Assembly: GCA_029210565.1 (NCBI GenBank)
Contig: JARGFQ010000007.1
Span: 62,001 to 126,000 of the forward strand
Direction: 5' to 3'
DNA length: 64,000 bases
Source: Bacteroidales bacterium
GTDB taxonomy: Bacteria; Bacteroidota; Bacteroidia; Bacteroidales; VadinHA17
In this document: piece by piece, positions 1 through 10,730 of the stretch
Numbering within the stretch: the first letter of the stretch is position 1
Layout: each line of letters opens with the position of its first letter
Program-made: the position numbers and the translations under genes
The notes under the pieces: model-generated
The model's database searches: none
Told to the model about the DNA's origin: nothing
The model's input: the letters and a program-made list of their open reading frames with translations, nothing else

Positions 1-3000
1 TCCCAGATGAAAACCTGTCCTCCTTCTGTCAGGTTGGTGAAGTCAACGGTTAGAGGATGGCATCCTGCTGCCGGTGAGGCGGAAAAGCTTGTCCGGATGT
101 CAGGATAGACGGTTATCTGCCTTCTTGCCTCACTCGAGCACCCCGCCTCATTCTGTGCAGTGAGTATTATTTCAAATACCCTGTTGTTATCAGGATCGGT
201 ATTAAAAAAAGTATGAGTAACCGGACTGAGGTCGGTGGTCACGGTATCTGTTCCGTCGCCGAAGTCCCAGTGATAGCTCGTCCCGCCGATTGATATGTTT
301 TCCATTGTTACCTCGAAGGGATTGCAGTCGATCACATCCGGCACGGTGAATGCAGCTACTGTCTGGGGATGGACGGTCACTGGCCAAGAGACCGACATGA
401 CGCACTCGCCGTCGGCGGTAGAGGTAGTGAGCCGTACTGTGTATACGGAATCAGCCATGCCGAAGTTGGTAAAGGTATGGACAGGTGAAGGCTCGACAGC
501 GGAGGATCCGTCACCGAAGTCCCAGAAGTAATTCACCGCATTCAGTGAAAGGTCTGTAAATGTAACCGTCAGGGGATGACAACCTTCGAAGTTATCGGCT
601 GTAAAGTTGGCGGTTATTTCAGGATGGACAGTGATATGAACAATCATTGTATCGGTACATCCTTCATCATTCCTGACAATCAGCTGCAGGGGATATACAA
701 CGGTTGAACTGCCGGTATTCAGGTAAAGGTGATCAAAGGTGGGTTCGCTGGTGTTGGAGACCGGGCTGCCGTCACCAAAATCCCAGAAGTACTGGTCAGC
801 CCCGATTGACTGGTCGTCTATGGTTATTATGAACGGATGGCAGCCGACTATATCGTTTACTGCAAAGGCGGCCTCGACGTAGGGATGCACGAGTATGTCA
901 TGGTATGCGGTGTCCCTGCAGAACTCCGCTGACGTAGCAATGAGGGTGACGGTATAGGTGGTGTCATGACCGGTCATATTCCTGTCATAGAGGTGTACGG
1001 GATTAGCCTCTATGGAGGTTCCTCCGTCGCCGAAATCCCAGTAATAATCCACTGCTCCGGTTGAGCTGTTCAGGAACTCAACCTCGAAGGGGGAGCATCC
1101 CTCGAACCGGTCAGGCACAAAGGAGGCATTTATTTCAGGGAAGACCAGCACGTCACGCATAATCTCATCGACACATCCCTCTTCATTTTCAACCCTTAGT
1201 CTTATGGTATATGTCACCGGTATGGTGTCATTGTTTACGTAGACCTTTGATATCTGAGGCCCCATCGATGTCGAGTAGGTGCCGTCGCCGAAATCCCAGT
1301 AATAGAAATCAGCTCCGTAAGACTGGTCGGTAATGAGAATCTGGTGCGGGGTGCAGGCAAATACTGTGTCGAAGACGAAGTTGGCCTCAATATAGGGCAT
1401 CACCGTGACGGTGTGCGTGGATGTATCGCGGCAGTAATAGGGTGAGATGGCAATGAGGCGTGTCTCATAGACAATGCTGTCAGGGCCGAACAGGTTTCTG
1501 AATGTATGCTGGGGATTCTCGTCAATAGAAGATCCTCCATCGCCAAATTCCCAGTACCAGGTGTCGGTATTACCGGAAGAATTATTTACGAACTGTACAG
1601 GCAGCGGATCGCATCCTCTGTCTGCACCGTCGATTGAAAATTCGGAATAGATCTCCGGAAACACAACAATCGTTTTTGTAAAGATGTCAGCACAACCGCT
1701 TTCATTCTTGATAAGGAGTGTCACTGTGTCAATGAGCGGGGCGTCTGTAGTGTTTACATAGGTATGTGTGATAGAAAACGGCTCCGGGTAATTCGGCGGC
1801 GGCGGATAGGGTGTCGCAGGATTTAGGTCGTACCTGATCAGGTTGCCGTCAATTTCATATTGCCATGAATATGCTGCGACAGACTGATCGTCGAAACGGA
1901 CCTCCAGTGGTGAACAACCCGATGAGACATTGGTCTGGAAAAATGCCACGACCGGCGGTGAGACGAGTATTGTTAGAAGTATGCTGTCGGTGTTACAGGC
2001 TCCTGACACGAGAACGGTGTAGTTATGAGGGCCGGGGGACAAGTTGATGGCCGTAGGCATGTTGCTTGTAGCATCATCAAGGTATGTGTCCGGGGTCCAG
2101 AGATAGTCTGTTCCCCCATAGGCAAATAGCTGAACGGAGTCTCCGTAGCAGGCCCGCACAACGGTTGAATTCGTTCCGGCAACGTTGGCGCCTATATTCA
2201 GCCCTCCGAAGTCGGAGTAATAACCGTAATACAGTCCGCCCTGTCCTGCTCCCGGGAAACCGTTGAAAATTCCCAGGTGGAATATATCACCTGTGTTCTC
2301 CACAAGGTGCTGACCTATGGAAAGAGTATTTGTATTGATAGAGTTGGAGAACCATGCCATGTAGCCACCCGTGCCAGGGATTTCCCTAAAGTCGCCGGGT
2401 GTGATGATGTCTGTGTCGGTCTGCGGCACGCCATCGAGGAGAAATTTGTCTTCATTGCCCTTCATGACGATGATAAAGAACTGGAATTTGTTCTCATCCC
2501 TGGCCCTGGTAAATGAGAGCTGTGTATTACCCGTACAGCCTATTGCGGGAACGAGTGCTCCCCCACGGGCCTGGTTCTCGACACCCATCTGAAATACATA
2601 GAACGGTTTGGCGTTATTGTTGGATGTGATATATGCAAATTTCGATCCTCCGGGCACTACCACTAGAGCCTGCTGCCCCCTGTTCAGTGTGACGTATGGT
2701 GTGGCGCCTACAGGTATGCCATTGCCATCAGTGACATAAATGGGCGTATTATCCTCTGTTGCCAATACATAGACATGGTTAGGATTGCCCATATCGGGCA
2801 CTATGTAATTGCTGCCGACAATATCAACCGGTACTATCTGGTCGCCAACCACATCAGCTCCCTTAACACTGACAGCTACTGCGTCATCTTTCAGAGTGAC
2901 GCATATGGGAGCCGTTGATTCGATCCTTGTGCCGGCAAGCCGGTCAGTGGCAAAAATGCTGTAATTAACGGGAAACAGTGAAAAGGTCTGCCCCCTGTTA

Positions 3001-3686
3001 AGCGTCAGGGTGTAGGTGCCACCGGCAGGAATGGTGGTAAGGTTCGAGCCGTAGCTTGCGGCCTTGCCGGGAGGAAGCGTGAAGGTCACCTGTGTGTTGT
3101 CCTCTGTAGCAACAACGTCAATGGCAGAGTATGTTCTTGGCGTCAGGTTTCTGTTGTTGTAAAAGGTCTGGAATGGGGTATAAAACAGAGTCCCCAGGGC
3201 GTTCTTGCCTTTCAGTGTCCACAGGTCTGAACCATAAGCGTAATTAACCTCCCAATAGCAGGTAATCATATTGGTTGCGGTGATATGTATGCCGAAATTA
3301 TTTATCCCGGCAGGAGTCAGAGGCTTGTTTTCCAGCCTGTTATTCAGGGGATCCGCTGCAACATCTATGAGGGAGGTAAGATTCACCGCTGCAGTGGAGT
3401 TGGCGGCTATATCAATCACCATATCCTGGAATCCGCCCGGGTTCAGGGTTGGATGGTAAGGATTTGCCGGCATGCTGATGGTGACCGTCGCCGGCAGCTC
3501 CAGTGTGGCGATCCTGAATGTGCCGGGAGTTCCGCCTGTGTTTCCCCTGTGCGACAGTTCGGGCACGACAAACCAGAACTCCCTGTCTACCTGTGAGTAG
3601 GAGGGAGATGAATGTGCGATGAGAAGTATCAGCAAGCCTGCATAAAGCAGGCGCCTGGCAAATATTATTTTGATGTTTCCTGACAA
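1..3686 (-). CDS. Large secreted PKD-repeat protein with IgGFc-binding-like N-terminal region (3' end outside window)
   Basis: The minus-strand frame stays open from a stop just upstream of 3686 to the left edge, about 1228 residues. The N-terminus has a hydrophobic signal segment ending near SYSQ, followed by FWFVVPELSHRG and a long beta-rich region that resembles the N-terminal domain of IgGFc-binding proteins. At least six PKD-type domains follow, each with a W(D/E)FGDG core, near 1545, 1280, 1030, 775, 515 and 260. Degenerate Ig-like units lie near 2095 and 1845. No ATG lies between the upstream stop and the signal peptide, so a TTG at 3686 is the best start; ATT or ATA is possible. Such proteins are normally exported to the surface, often by the type IX system, but the C-terminal sorting tail would be off the window. 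It is divergent from the next large secreted protein. Confidence 0.8.
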   Translation of the reverse strand, partial: MSGNIKIIFARRLLYAGLLILLIAHSSPSYSQVDREFWFVVPELSHRGNTGGTPGTFRIATLELPATVTISMPANPYHPTLNPGGFQDMVIDIAANSTAAVNLTSLIDVAADPLNNRLENKPLTPAGINNFGIHITATNMITCYWEVNYAYGSDLWTLKGKNALGTLFYTPFQTFYNNRNLTPRTYSAIDVVATEDNTQVTFTLPPGKAASYGSNLTTIPAGGTYTLTLNRGQTFSLFPVNYSIFATDRLAGTRIESTAPICVTLKDDAVAVSVKGADVVGDQIVPVDIVGSNYIVPDMGNPNHVYVLATEDNTPIYVTDGNGIPVGATPYVTLNRGQQALVVVPGGSKFAYITSNNNAKPFYVFQMGVENQARGGALVPAIGCTGNTQLSFTRARDENKFQFFIIVMKGNEDKFLLDGVPQTDTDIITPGDFREIPGTGGYMAWFSNSINTNTLSIGQHLVENTGDIFHLGIFNGFPGAGQGGLYYGYYSDFGGLNIGANVAGTNSTVVRACYGDSVQLFAYGGTDYLWTPDTYLDDATSNMPTAINLSPGPHNYTVLVSGACNTDSILLTILVSPPVVAFFQTNVSSGCSPLEVRFDDQSVAAYSWQYEIDGNLIRYDLNPATPYPPPPNYPEPFSITHTYVNTTDAPLIDTVTLLIKNESGCADIFTKTIVVFPEIYSEFSIDGADRGCDPLPVQFVNNSSGNTDTWYWEFGDGGSSIDENPQHTFRNLFGPDSIVYETRLIAISPYYCRDTSTHTVTVMPYIEANFVFDTVFACTPHQILITDQSYGADFYYWDFGDGTYSTSMGPQISKVYVNNDTIPVTYTIRLRVENEEGCVDEIMRDVLVFPEINASFVPDRFEGCSPFEVEFLNSSTGAVDYYWDFGDGGTSIEANPVHLYDRNMTGHDTTYTVTLIATSAEFCRDTAYHDILVHPYVEAAFAVNDIVGCHPFIITIDDQSIGADQYFWDFGDGSPVSNTSEPTFDHLYLNTGSSTVVYPLQLIVRNDEGCTDTMIVHITVHPEITANFTADNFEGCHPLTVTFTDLSLNAVNYFWDFGDGSSAVEPSPVHTFTNFGMADSVYTVRLTTSTADGECVMSVSWPVTVHPQTVAAFTVPDVIDCNPFEVTMENISIGGTSYHWDFGDGTDTVTTDLSPVTHTFFNTDPDNNRVFEIILTAQNEAGCSSEARRQITVYPDIRTSFSASPAAGCHPLTVDFTNLTEGGQVFIW

Positions 3687-3777
3687 AATCGGTTATGAAT
3701 AATGAACCCTTATTGGCAATTATACGTAAAATTGAATATTTGGTTTGGTTTATAACATGATTTTCTTAATAACAGAT

Positions 3778-6700
3778 ATGTTTAAACAGCACATTCGGCG
3801 AAAAATATTCAGATACATATTAATGTGTATTGTGATCTCTCCGCTCATTCCGGCGGAGTCGCAGGTATTTCTTTCTGAAGGATTTGAGCTCGGTGCCAAG
3901 CCTGAGGGCTGGACAGAAGAGTACGTTTCCGGAACTGAACCGTGGAGGTACAGAAACGGGGGACACAGTCCGAATGACAATAACTGGAGTGTGGCGCCTG
4001 ACCAGGAGGATATTACAAGAAATCCGCCCTCGGCCTACGATGGCACCTATAATGCAATCTTTTTCAAGCAGGGTGATGATCACGAGAGAACGAAACTCAT
4101 CACACCGGCAATGGACCTGCTTGGTGGCGCCAACATCGAGCTGAGTTTTTACCTCTGCCAGATACCCTGGTATTTTGAAGGATCGACAGGCTGGGATGTA
4201 TTGCGCGTCTATTACAAAGTATCGGAAAGTTCTGCATGGGTGTTGCTGCATGAATATCTTGACCCAGTCTATGAATGGGAACAACAGACTCTCCTGCTTC
4301 CCAATCCGTCATCGACATATTATGTTGCCTTTGAGGGCCACACTCGCTGGGGGTATGGTACCTGTATAGACAATATCTCAATTGAGTCGAAGGGTTCCCA
4401 GCCAATGTGGATCAAGGAGATAGACTTTCAGCAGCCGTTCTCCGACCATGTCCCGTCAGGATCGCCGGATGAGCCTCTTATGCGGATTGACTTCACTGTA
4501 GTTGGAAATACCGACACCGTCAGGATCAGTAACATCAGCTTCACCTCCCTGAACACATCTGATGCTGATATAGAATCAAACGGAGTTAAACTTTACAGTA
4601 CGCTAAACCAGACATTCGATACTGAAACGCCCCTGGGCCAACCGACGGATTTTATCTCAGGGGTGGCGAGCTTTACCGGTCTGAACCATCTTCTTCCTCC
4701 GGGTCATTCATATCTCTGGCTTGCCATTGATCTGAAGAGTGATGTCCCCTATGGTAACGTTCTTGATGTAAGGATGGCTGCCAACAGCATTTTTGCAAAT
4801 GATACGCTCTACCCAGCGGTGGGGGTTTCCCCCGTCGGTACCAGGTCCATCTACACCACACAGTATTTTGAATATTTTGAGGGAATCCACAACTGGGATC
4901 TGACAGGAGAATTCGAGGTCAATACACCCAGCGGGTCAGGAGGACTGCCAGGGCTTCCCGATCCTTCTTCGGCCTTCAGCGGCACCAGGGTGTTGGGTAC
5001 TGACCTCACCGGACTGGGACTCAATCCGTTCAATTACGAACCGGACCTGAATGAAGATTTGAGTTACAGGGCGACCTCCCCAACCATGAACCTGTTTTAT
5101 TACAAAAACCTCAACCTCTTCTTTCAGCGGTACCTTAACATAGAGGTATGGGACAGCGCCTATGTCCAGATCAGCATTGACAACGGAAACTCATGGATAA
5201 ATATCTGGGATAACTATAATAAATGGATCAGCGATTTTCAGTGGAATCAGCAGATGGTCCAGATCCCGGATCAGTTTTCCAGGACTGATCAGCTGCAGAT
5301 ACGATATAAGTTAGGCCCGACAAACGGGGTTGACAATTACTCCGGGTGGAATATCGATGATATATATCTGACCGGAGAATTCATAACCAGGGATGTAGGA
5401 GTCTCAGAGTGGATCTATCCGCTGAGCGGCAGCGGACATACCTCAGCTGATTCAGTCGTTGTCTGCATAAAAAATTACGGAGGCGCGGCGATCACAGATC
5501 CTGTGCCTGTGGCCTATTCATTTGACGGAGGACTTTCATGGACGGTGGACAACATGACTCAAAACATCCCGATAGGGGATTCGGTCATTTTTACATTTCC
5601 CACAAGGGCGGATCTCTCCGTACCGGGATTAAAGCCATCGGTGCTTGCAAAGACAATTTTCCCGGGCGACCAGTATACCGGTAATGACCAGGTCTCAACC
5701 CAGATTTATATTGTCCCGACCTATCCAACTCCTTTTTTTGAAAACTTTGAAACGGGTGAAGGGTTCTGGAGATCTTCAGGGAATGAGATATGGGAGTACG
5801 GAATGCCGGGTGGAACTACGATAAATTCGGCCTCCTCAGGGTCAAACAGCTGGGTGACAGGATTAAGCCAGACATATGAGGAGATAATCACGCGAAAAAA
5901 CAAGATCATTTTTGAGGATGATTTTGAGTCAGATCTCGGCTGGACCTTCACCGGAGAGTTTGAGAGAAACATTCCCAATTATATCTATCTTCCCTATTAT
6001 GCATATTCGGGATACTATTGCATCGGCACGGATCTGTCCGGACAGGGAACCAGGCTGCATCAGTATGAGAACGGTGTTTCGCCTGCTGCTGCCTACCTGG
6101 CCACCTCCCCACCATTTGATCTGACGAATTACAGCAACGTTACGGCTGCATGTAATTCATGGGTGACAATCAGCGATGGAGATTCAATCAGGGTTGAAGC
6201 AACCGCCGATAACGGGGCAACCTGGCATACCTTATGGAAAAACTCGGAAGGAGCGATTTTTGATGAAGACTATACCTACAGGGAATTCTCCATTCCCGAT
6301 TCCCTGACCAACACGGGCAGTTTCAGGATCAGGTTTTCACTCTTTTATTCTTCACTTTCGGGACCTGTTGCCCAGGGGTGGAGCATTGATAATATTACCC
6401 TTACTGGTGATCTTGTGAACAACGACGAAGGATACCTTTCATCTCCGAGATATGTTCTTACAGGACTGACAAATCCTGTTTTTGAAGCCAGGTTGTGGAT
6501 AGACACTGAGCAGGATGTTGACGGAGCCACTCTGCTCTATTCACTCGACGATGGCAATAACTGGACACAGTTGACCAACAGCTCCGGGTTTGATACGCAC
6601 TGGAACTGGTTTACCTCAAAGCATGTAACAGCTCTGGGAACAGACGGCTGGAGCGGACAGAGCGGCGGATGGATTACGGCACGGCACCTTCTGCCGGCAG

Positions 6701-9700
6701 AACTGATAAACAAGGATAATGTTCAGTTCAGGTTTAAATTTATGGCGGACAAGGTCAATAACCAGTTTGACGGAGTGGCTGTTGATGATGTTAAGATCTA
6801 TGAGGCTCCTTACGACATAGGTGTTGTCGACATTCTTGCACCGTTTACCGCCTGTGAGCTGGATGCCAGCCAGAGATTTACGCTGCGGCTGAGAAACTAC
6901 GGCCTTAGGAGTATGGAGGCAGGCGACACCATCAGGATAGGTTACCAGATCGAAAGATCCGGAGAGATACAGGCAGCCGGGGAGACAATCTCCCTGACAC
7001 AGCCTTTCCCGGCGGGTACAACCAGGGATTTCAGTCTGACGGAAGAATTTGATTTCAGTGCCAGCGGTGAGTATCAGACAGCTGTCTTTACCATCGAAAC
7101 TGATCCCTTCTTCTACCACCCTGTCGCCAACGACACCCTTTACAGGCTGATACGCGTCAATAAACCTGTTGTGGAGCTGGGCCCTGATATATCAACCGTT
7201 AGACCTGATACTGTAGTGCTGAGAGCTTATTCCGGTGTTGCCGGGAATGCTTATCTGTGGCAGGATAACTCGACTGATTCAGTATTCCATGTCAGCACCC
7301 AGGGTACTTATTATGTAAGAGTGACAAACGATCTGGGATGCATGACTTCCGACACCATTCAGATCACCGAGCTGATTGCCGATGTGGGGGTAAGTGAACT
7401 TATCGCTCCTCTGTCAGCCTGTAAACTGGGTACCGATGAGCCGATACAGGTAATCATTAAGAATTTCGGAACAGACACCGTAGACGTAAATGACACAATT
7501 TTTGTTTACCGGGAGGTAAATTCAGTCCAGCTGAAGGACACGCTGATATTGGCTGAAAGGATAATACCCGGAGGGTCCGTTGATTACACCTTCTCCGAAA
7601 GTTCCGACTTCTCGCTGCCGGGAGTCTACCAGATGAGACTTTACACAAGGTACAGGGATGATTACAGAACGTTCAACGATACCCTTGAGTACCCGCTGGA
7701 AGTCTATGGATATCCGTTGGTAAATCTCGGGAACGACACAGTGGTAGTGGCTCCCGAGTACCTTCTTGCCGCCACTCCGGGCTATTACAGCTACCTGTGG
7801 CAGAACGGGTCCGCCTCCGATTCGTTTACCGTTGACCAGCCGGGAGACGGCCTCTATTATGTGACGGTGAGTGATGAGCATCAGTGCACAACCAGGGATA
7901 CGGTAAATGTCACACTGAATGTGACAGATATTGAGCTCCATCAGATTCTTTCACCGGAGACCTCCTGCGGATTGTCTGAGACTATTACTGTCTCTGCCAG
8001 GGCAATAAATTCCGGAAACCAGCCTGTCACCTCCGGTCAGGCCATATTGTTCAGCTATGTGGTGGATGAGGGGGCTCCGACGACAGAATCCTATTTACTC
8101 TCAGAGAATCTCATGCCGGGAGACACCATCGATTATGTGTTCCAGCAGCAGGTTCAGGTGGTGACCGGAGAGTGGTATGACTTTTCCATATATCTGAATT
8201 GCAGCGTTGACATCAAGCCATCGAATGACACAATCCTCATGCCGGTCGGGGTTTTCGCCACTCCGTCAGTGAACCTCGGTGATGATCACCAGGTTATTAC
8301 CGCTCTCGAATATGTCCTTGATGCCGGTCCGGGATTTGTTTCATACCTGTGGCATGACGGCAGCACCGGTCAGACCTATACAGTAGATAAGCCAGGCATC
8401 AATCTCTGTTCCGTCACTGTCACTGACATCAACGGATGCCCGGGCTATGATGAGATCGAGATAATGCTTGCCGTGCCGGATATCGGTGTTGTCGAAGTAG
8501 TTAATCCAATATCGTCCTGCTCCCTGGGCAGTGATGAGAGGGTGACGGTAGCCATACAGAACCTGGGTGTCTGGGATATTGAAGAATCAGCAAGTATAAC
8601 CGTTGCCTATTCAGTCGACGGAAAAAGTGCCGTGACTGAAAATGTTGTTCTCACGGGCACCTTCGAGAACGGATCGGTAATCTATCATACGTTCAGCAAT
8701 ATCGAGGATTTCAGTACGCCTGATAATTATGAGATCATGGCCTGCATTGTTTACGGATCTGACCTGATTCCGTCCAATGACACCTTGCTGACAAATATTG
8801 AAGTTCTCGGCAGTCCGGTTGTGGATATAGGCAACGGGCAGGATACCATCGTGACATACCAGCCTGTAACGTTAAATGCCACACCGGGGTATCCCTCCTA
8901 CGAATGGCAGGATGGCAGTACTGATCCGACTTATGAGATCAGCACTCCGGGTGCAGCCATGTACACTGTTTTGGTTACCGGTGACAACGGATGTGTCACA
9001 CCGGACAGCGTATATGTTGCCTATGACGTGCCTGACCTGGCAATCACCCGTCTGGCTTCTCCCGTCACATCCTGTGAGCTTGGAGAGAATAATCCCGTGT
9101 CGATTGAGATTGCCAACAGCGGATTCTACCGTATTAAGGATGAGATGATCACTGTCTCTTATACCATAAACGGAGGCACAACCGTAGAACAGAATTATAC
9201 TTTCAGCAGTGCACTCCAGCCTGGCAGCTCTGCAATTGTGACATTCAACAGCGGTTACAACTTTTCTGAGCCGGGGAGTTACCAGGTTGATGTTGAGCTG
9301 GATTATGCGCCCGATATGGATCTGTCAGACAACGCTCTGAGTACTGTCATTAATGTCTGGGGATTCCCCTCGGTGGAGATCGGCGGCGGCCAGGATACAA
9401 TAAAGACCACTCTTCCTCTCACTCTTGATGCCGGGACGGGGTACTCATCCTACCTGTGGCAGGATAACTCCGCCGGGGTCACCCTTGATGTGACACAGTG
9501 GGGAGTCTACTGGGTCATGGTTACCAATGAGCATGGTTGTCCTGCCAGAGACTCCGTCTATGTATTATCGTCGGTGCATGTGGAGGATCTTCAGGCTTTC
9601 CCGGGTGAGATTAAATTCTATCCGAATCCTGTGCGGGAATTCCTTCATATTGAAGCGAAGATGGATATACCTGTACGTGTTGTTGTAGAATTATTTTCTC

Positions 9701-9852
9701 TTAATACTTCTCTGATCTGCAGGGAAGAATTCAAGGATACGCAACTCGTCTATAAAGATATCAATGTCCGGAATCTTGCAGCCGGTGTTTATCTCCTGCG
9801 AATAACGGCAGATCAGCGGCAATACACTTACAGGGTGGTTGTGGGCAACTGA
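3778..9852 (+). CDS. Giant type IX-secreted repeat protein (2024 aa) with C-terminal sorting tail
   Basis: The likely start is the ATG at 3778, which places a basic plus hydrophobic signal peptide (MFKQHIRRK then ILMCIVISPLIPAESQ) at the N-terminus; an in-frame ATG lies 33 nt upstream. Residues 20-1000 hold several MAM/jelly-roll-like units that end in motifs such as GWNIDDIYLTG and GWSIDNITLTG. Five tandem modules of about 183 residues start near residues 1013, 1202, 1384, 1568 and 1753. Each begins D(I/V/L)xxxxxxxPxxxC, is CARDB-like, and ends with an Ig-like YLWQ(D/N)xS unit. The last 80 residues (FYPNPVREFLHIEAK to YTYRVVVGN) match a Por_Secre_tail sorting domain, so the product should cross the outer membrane through the type IX system whose SprA is encoded at 38.9 kb. 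The binding partner is unknown; adhesion is a guess. Confidence 0.9.
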   Translation: MFKQHIRRKIFRYILMCIVISPLIPAESQVFLSEGFELGAKPEGWTEEYVSGTEPWRYRNGGHSPNDNNWSVAPDQEDITRNPPSAYDGTYNAIFFKQGDDHERTKLITPAMDLLGGANIELSFYLCQIPWYFEGSTGWDVLRVYYKVSESSAWVLLHEYLDPVYEWEQQTLLLPNPSSTYYVAFEGHTRWGYGTCIDNISIESKGSQPMWIKEIDFQQPFSDHVPSGSPDEPLMRIDFTVVGNTDTVRISNISFTSLNTSDADIESNGVKLYSTLNQTFDTETPLGQPTDFISGVASFTGLNHLLPPGHSYLWLAIDLKSDVPYGNVLDVRMAANSIFANDTLYPAVGVSPVGTRSIYTTQYFEYFEGIHNWDLTGEFEVNTPSGSGGLPGLPDPSSAFSGTRVLGTDLTGLGLNPFNYEPDLNEDLSYRATSPTMNLFYYKNLNLFFQRYLNIEVWDSAYVQISIDNGNSWINIWDNYNKWISDFQWNQQMVQIPDQFSRTDQLQIRYKLGPTNGVDNYSGWNIDDIYLTGEFITRDVGVSEWIYPLSGSGHTSADSVVVCIKNYGGAAITDPVPVAYSFDGGLSWTVDNMTQNIPIGDSVIFTFPTRADLSVPGLKPSVLAKTIFPGDQYTGNDQVSTQIYIVPTYPTPFFENFETGEGFWRSSGNEIWEYGMPGGTTINSASSGSNSWVTGLSQTYEEIITRKNKIIFEDDFESDLGWTFTGEFERNIPNYIYLPYYAYSGYYCIGTDLSGQGTRLHQYENGVSPAAAYLATSPPFDLTNYSNVTAACNSWVTISDGDSIRVEATADNGATWHTLWKNSEGAIFDEDYTYREFSIPDSLTNTGSFRIRFSLFYSSLSGPVAQGWSIDNITLTGDLVNNDEGYLSSPRYVLTGLTNPVFEARLWIDTEQDVDGATLLYSLDDGNNWTQLTNSSGFDTHWNWFTSKHVTALGTDGWSGQSGGWITARHLLPAELINKDNVQFRFKFMADKVNNQFDGVAVDDVKIYEAPYDIGVVDILAPFTACELDASQRFTLRLRNYGLRSMEAGDTIRIGYQIERSGEIQAAGETISLTQPFPAGTTRDFSLTEEFDFSASGEYQTAVFTIETDPFFYHPVANDTLYRLIRVNKPVVELGPDISTVRPDTVVLRAYSGVAGNAYLWQDNSTDSVFHVSTQGTYYVRVTNDLGCMTSDTIQITELIADVGVSELIAPLSACKLGTDEPIQVIIKNFGTDTVDVNDTIFVYREVNSVQLKDTLILAERIIPGGSVDYTFSESSDFSLPGVYQMRLYTRYRDDYRTFNDTLEYPLEVYGYPLVNLGNDTVVVAPEYLLAATPGYYSYLWQNGSASDSFTVDQPGDGLYYVTVSDEHQCTTRDTVNVTLNVTDIELHQILSPETSCGLSETITVSARAINSGNQPVTSGQAILFSYVVDEGAPTTESYLLSENLMPGDTIDYVFQQQVQVVTGEWYDFSIYLNCSVDIKPSNDTILMPVGVFATPSVNLGDDHQVITALEYVLDAGPGFVSYLWHDGSTGQTYTVDKPGINLCSVTVTDINGCPGYDEIEIMLAVPDIGVVEVVNPISSCSLGSDERVTVAIQNLGVWDIEESASITVAYSVDGKSAVTENVVLTGTFENGSVIYHTFSNIEDFSTPDNYEIMACIVYGSDLIPSNDTLLTNIEVLGSPVVDIGNGQDTIVTYQPVTLNATPGYPSYEWQDGSTDPTYEISTPGAAMYTVLVTGDNGCVTPDSVYVAYDVPDLAITRLASPVTSCELGENNPVSIEIANSGFYRIKDEMITVSYTINGGTTVEQNYTFSSALQPGSSAIVTFNSGYNFSEPGSYQVDVELDYAPDMDLSDNALSTVINVWGFPSVEIGGGQDTIKTTLPLTLDAGTGYSSYLWQDNSAGVTLDVTQWGVYWVMVTNEHGCPARDSVYVLSSVHVEDLQAFPGEIKFYPNPVREFLHIEAKMDIPVRVVVELFSLNTSLICREEFKDTQLVYKDINVRNLAAGVYLLRITADQRQYTYRVVVGN

Positions 9853-9986
9853 TTTATTTGTGCAGATATTTTAATAGCCGGCTTTAAGACCAGTCCGGCA
9901 TCATTACTCCTTCACGGGATGCAGATCATGGCAACCGCCGGTCACCGGCATAGATATACACATATCATTGGGGTTGGACTCTGTCA

Positions 9987-10505
9987 CTATCGTATCCAGA
10001 CCTTCTCAATCTCTGCGATATAGAGTTTATGCAGGCCGTCCGTGGTGCTGTAGTGTTCCCTCAGCGGCCGGTCGTCGGTGAATGCATCCATGGTGAGCAT
10101 GGATGCATAGAGCTTATGGCACTCCAGCACCAGCCTGGCCTCGGTGAAGGCAGGGTAGCCGTTCTCAGTGAAGCAGGGTGTGAGCCCGGTCTCGGCTACC
10201 TTGTCACAGTCGCGCCCGCTCTTTGTGCCGCACAGGTTGAGAGCCTCGCGGTACCTTTGGTCAAAAAAGGCAAGCGTAAAGCCATCGGCGCTCTCTGTAA
10301 ACCTGTAAGTATAACGTTCCGGACGTACAAAGACGAAAGCCACCGGTTTTTTCCAGAGGTATCCCATACCGCCCCAGTTGGCGGTCATGGTGTTGAATTT
10401 ATCCCTGCTGCCGGCAGTGACCAGCATCCAGTCGGAGGCTATCAGCCTGATCAGGTTGTCATCTATCTCTGCCGGGTCAATCCGGCTGTATCCCAGGTTC
10501 TTCAT
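9987..10505 (-). CDS. Flavin reductase-like FMN-binding split-barrel protein
   Basis: 172 residues. The pattern DWMLVTAGSRDKFNTMTANWGG near residues 30-50, followed by KKPVAFVFVRPERYTYRF, is typical of the flavin reductase-like/flavoredoxin family, which binds FMN in a split barrel and dimerises. Cysteines at CGTKSGRDCDK are seen in many bacterial relatives, but their role is uncertain. The product is probably a cytoplasmic FMN-dependent oxidoreductase; the substrate cannot be read from sequence. It is followed on the same strand by no partner gene. The start is an ATG at 10505. Confidence in the family is good, in the specific reaction low. Confidence 0.8.
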   Translation of the reverse strand: MKNLGYSRIDPAEIDDNLIRLIASDWMLVTAGSRDKFNTMTANWGGMGYLWKKPVAFVFVRPERYTYRFTESADGFTLAFFDQRYREALNLCGTKSGRDCDKVAETGLTPCFTENGYPAFTEARLVLECHKLYASMLTMDAFTDDRPLREHYSTTDGLHKLYIAEIEKVWIR

Positions 10506-10631
10506 AGTTCGTTTATCAATCCGGTAAAATTACAATTATTGCCGGAACGGCAAAGCGGGTTTCACTGTCTTATGCAGCTGATTTTTATGACTTCCCCTAC
10601 GGCTTGGCGGGGTTGCCGGGTTGTTGCAACC

Positions 10632-10671
10632 GTGGTTGATGCCGCGGTGTGGACCCGAAACCTGGTCCGGG
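10632..10671 (-). pseudogene. Decayed duplicate of the 3' end of the OsmC-like gene
   Basis: On the minus strand this stretch can be read as FRVHTAASTTVATTRQ. That closely parallels the end of the intact OsmC-like protein just upstream (FQVHTSVSTTDVIRQ, encoded at 10731-10788). At the nucleotide level 10632-10671 aligns to 10750-10788 with scattered differences and a small gap. No start codon or remaining domain is present, so it is a tail remnant of a local duplication. Confidence 0.55.
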
Positions 10672-10730
10672 TTACGGACTGGCATCACATGTCAGTCCGA
10701 CGAAGAGATGACGATGAAACACGGGCAGGG

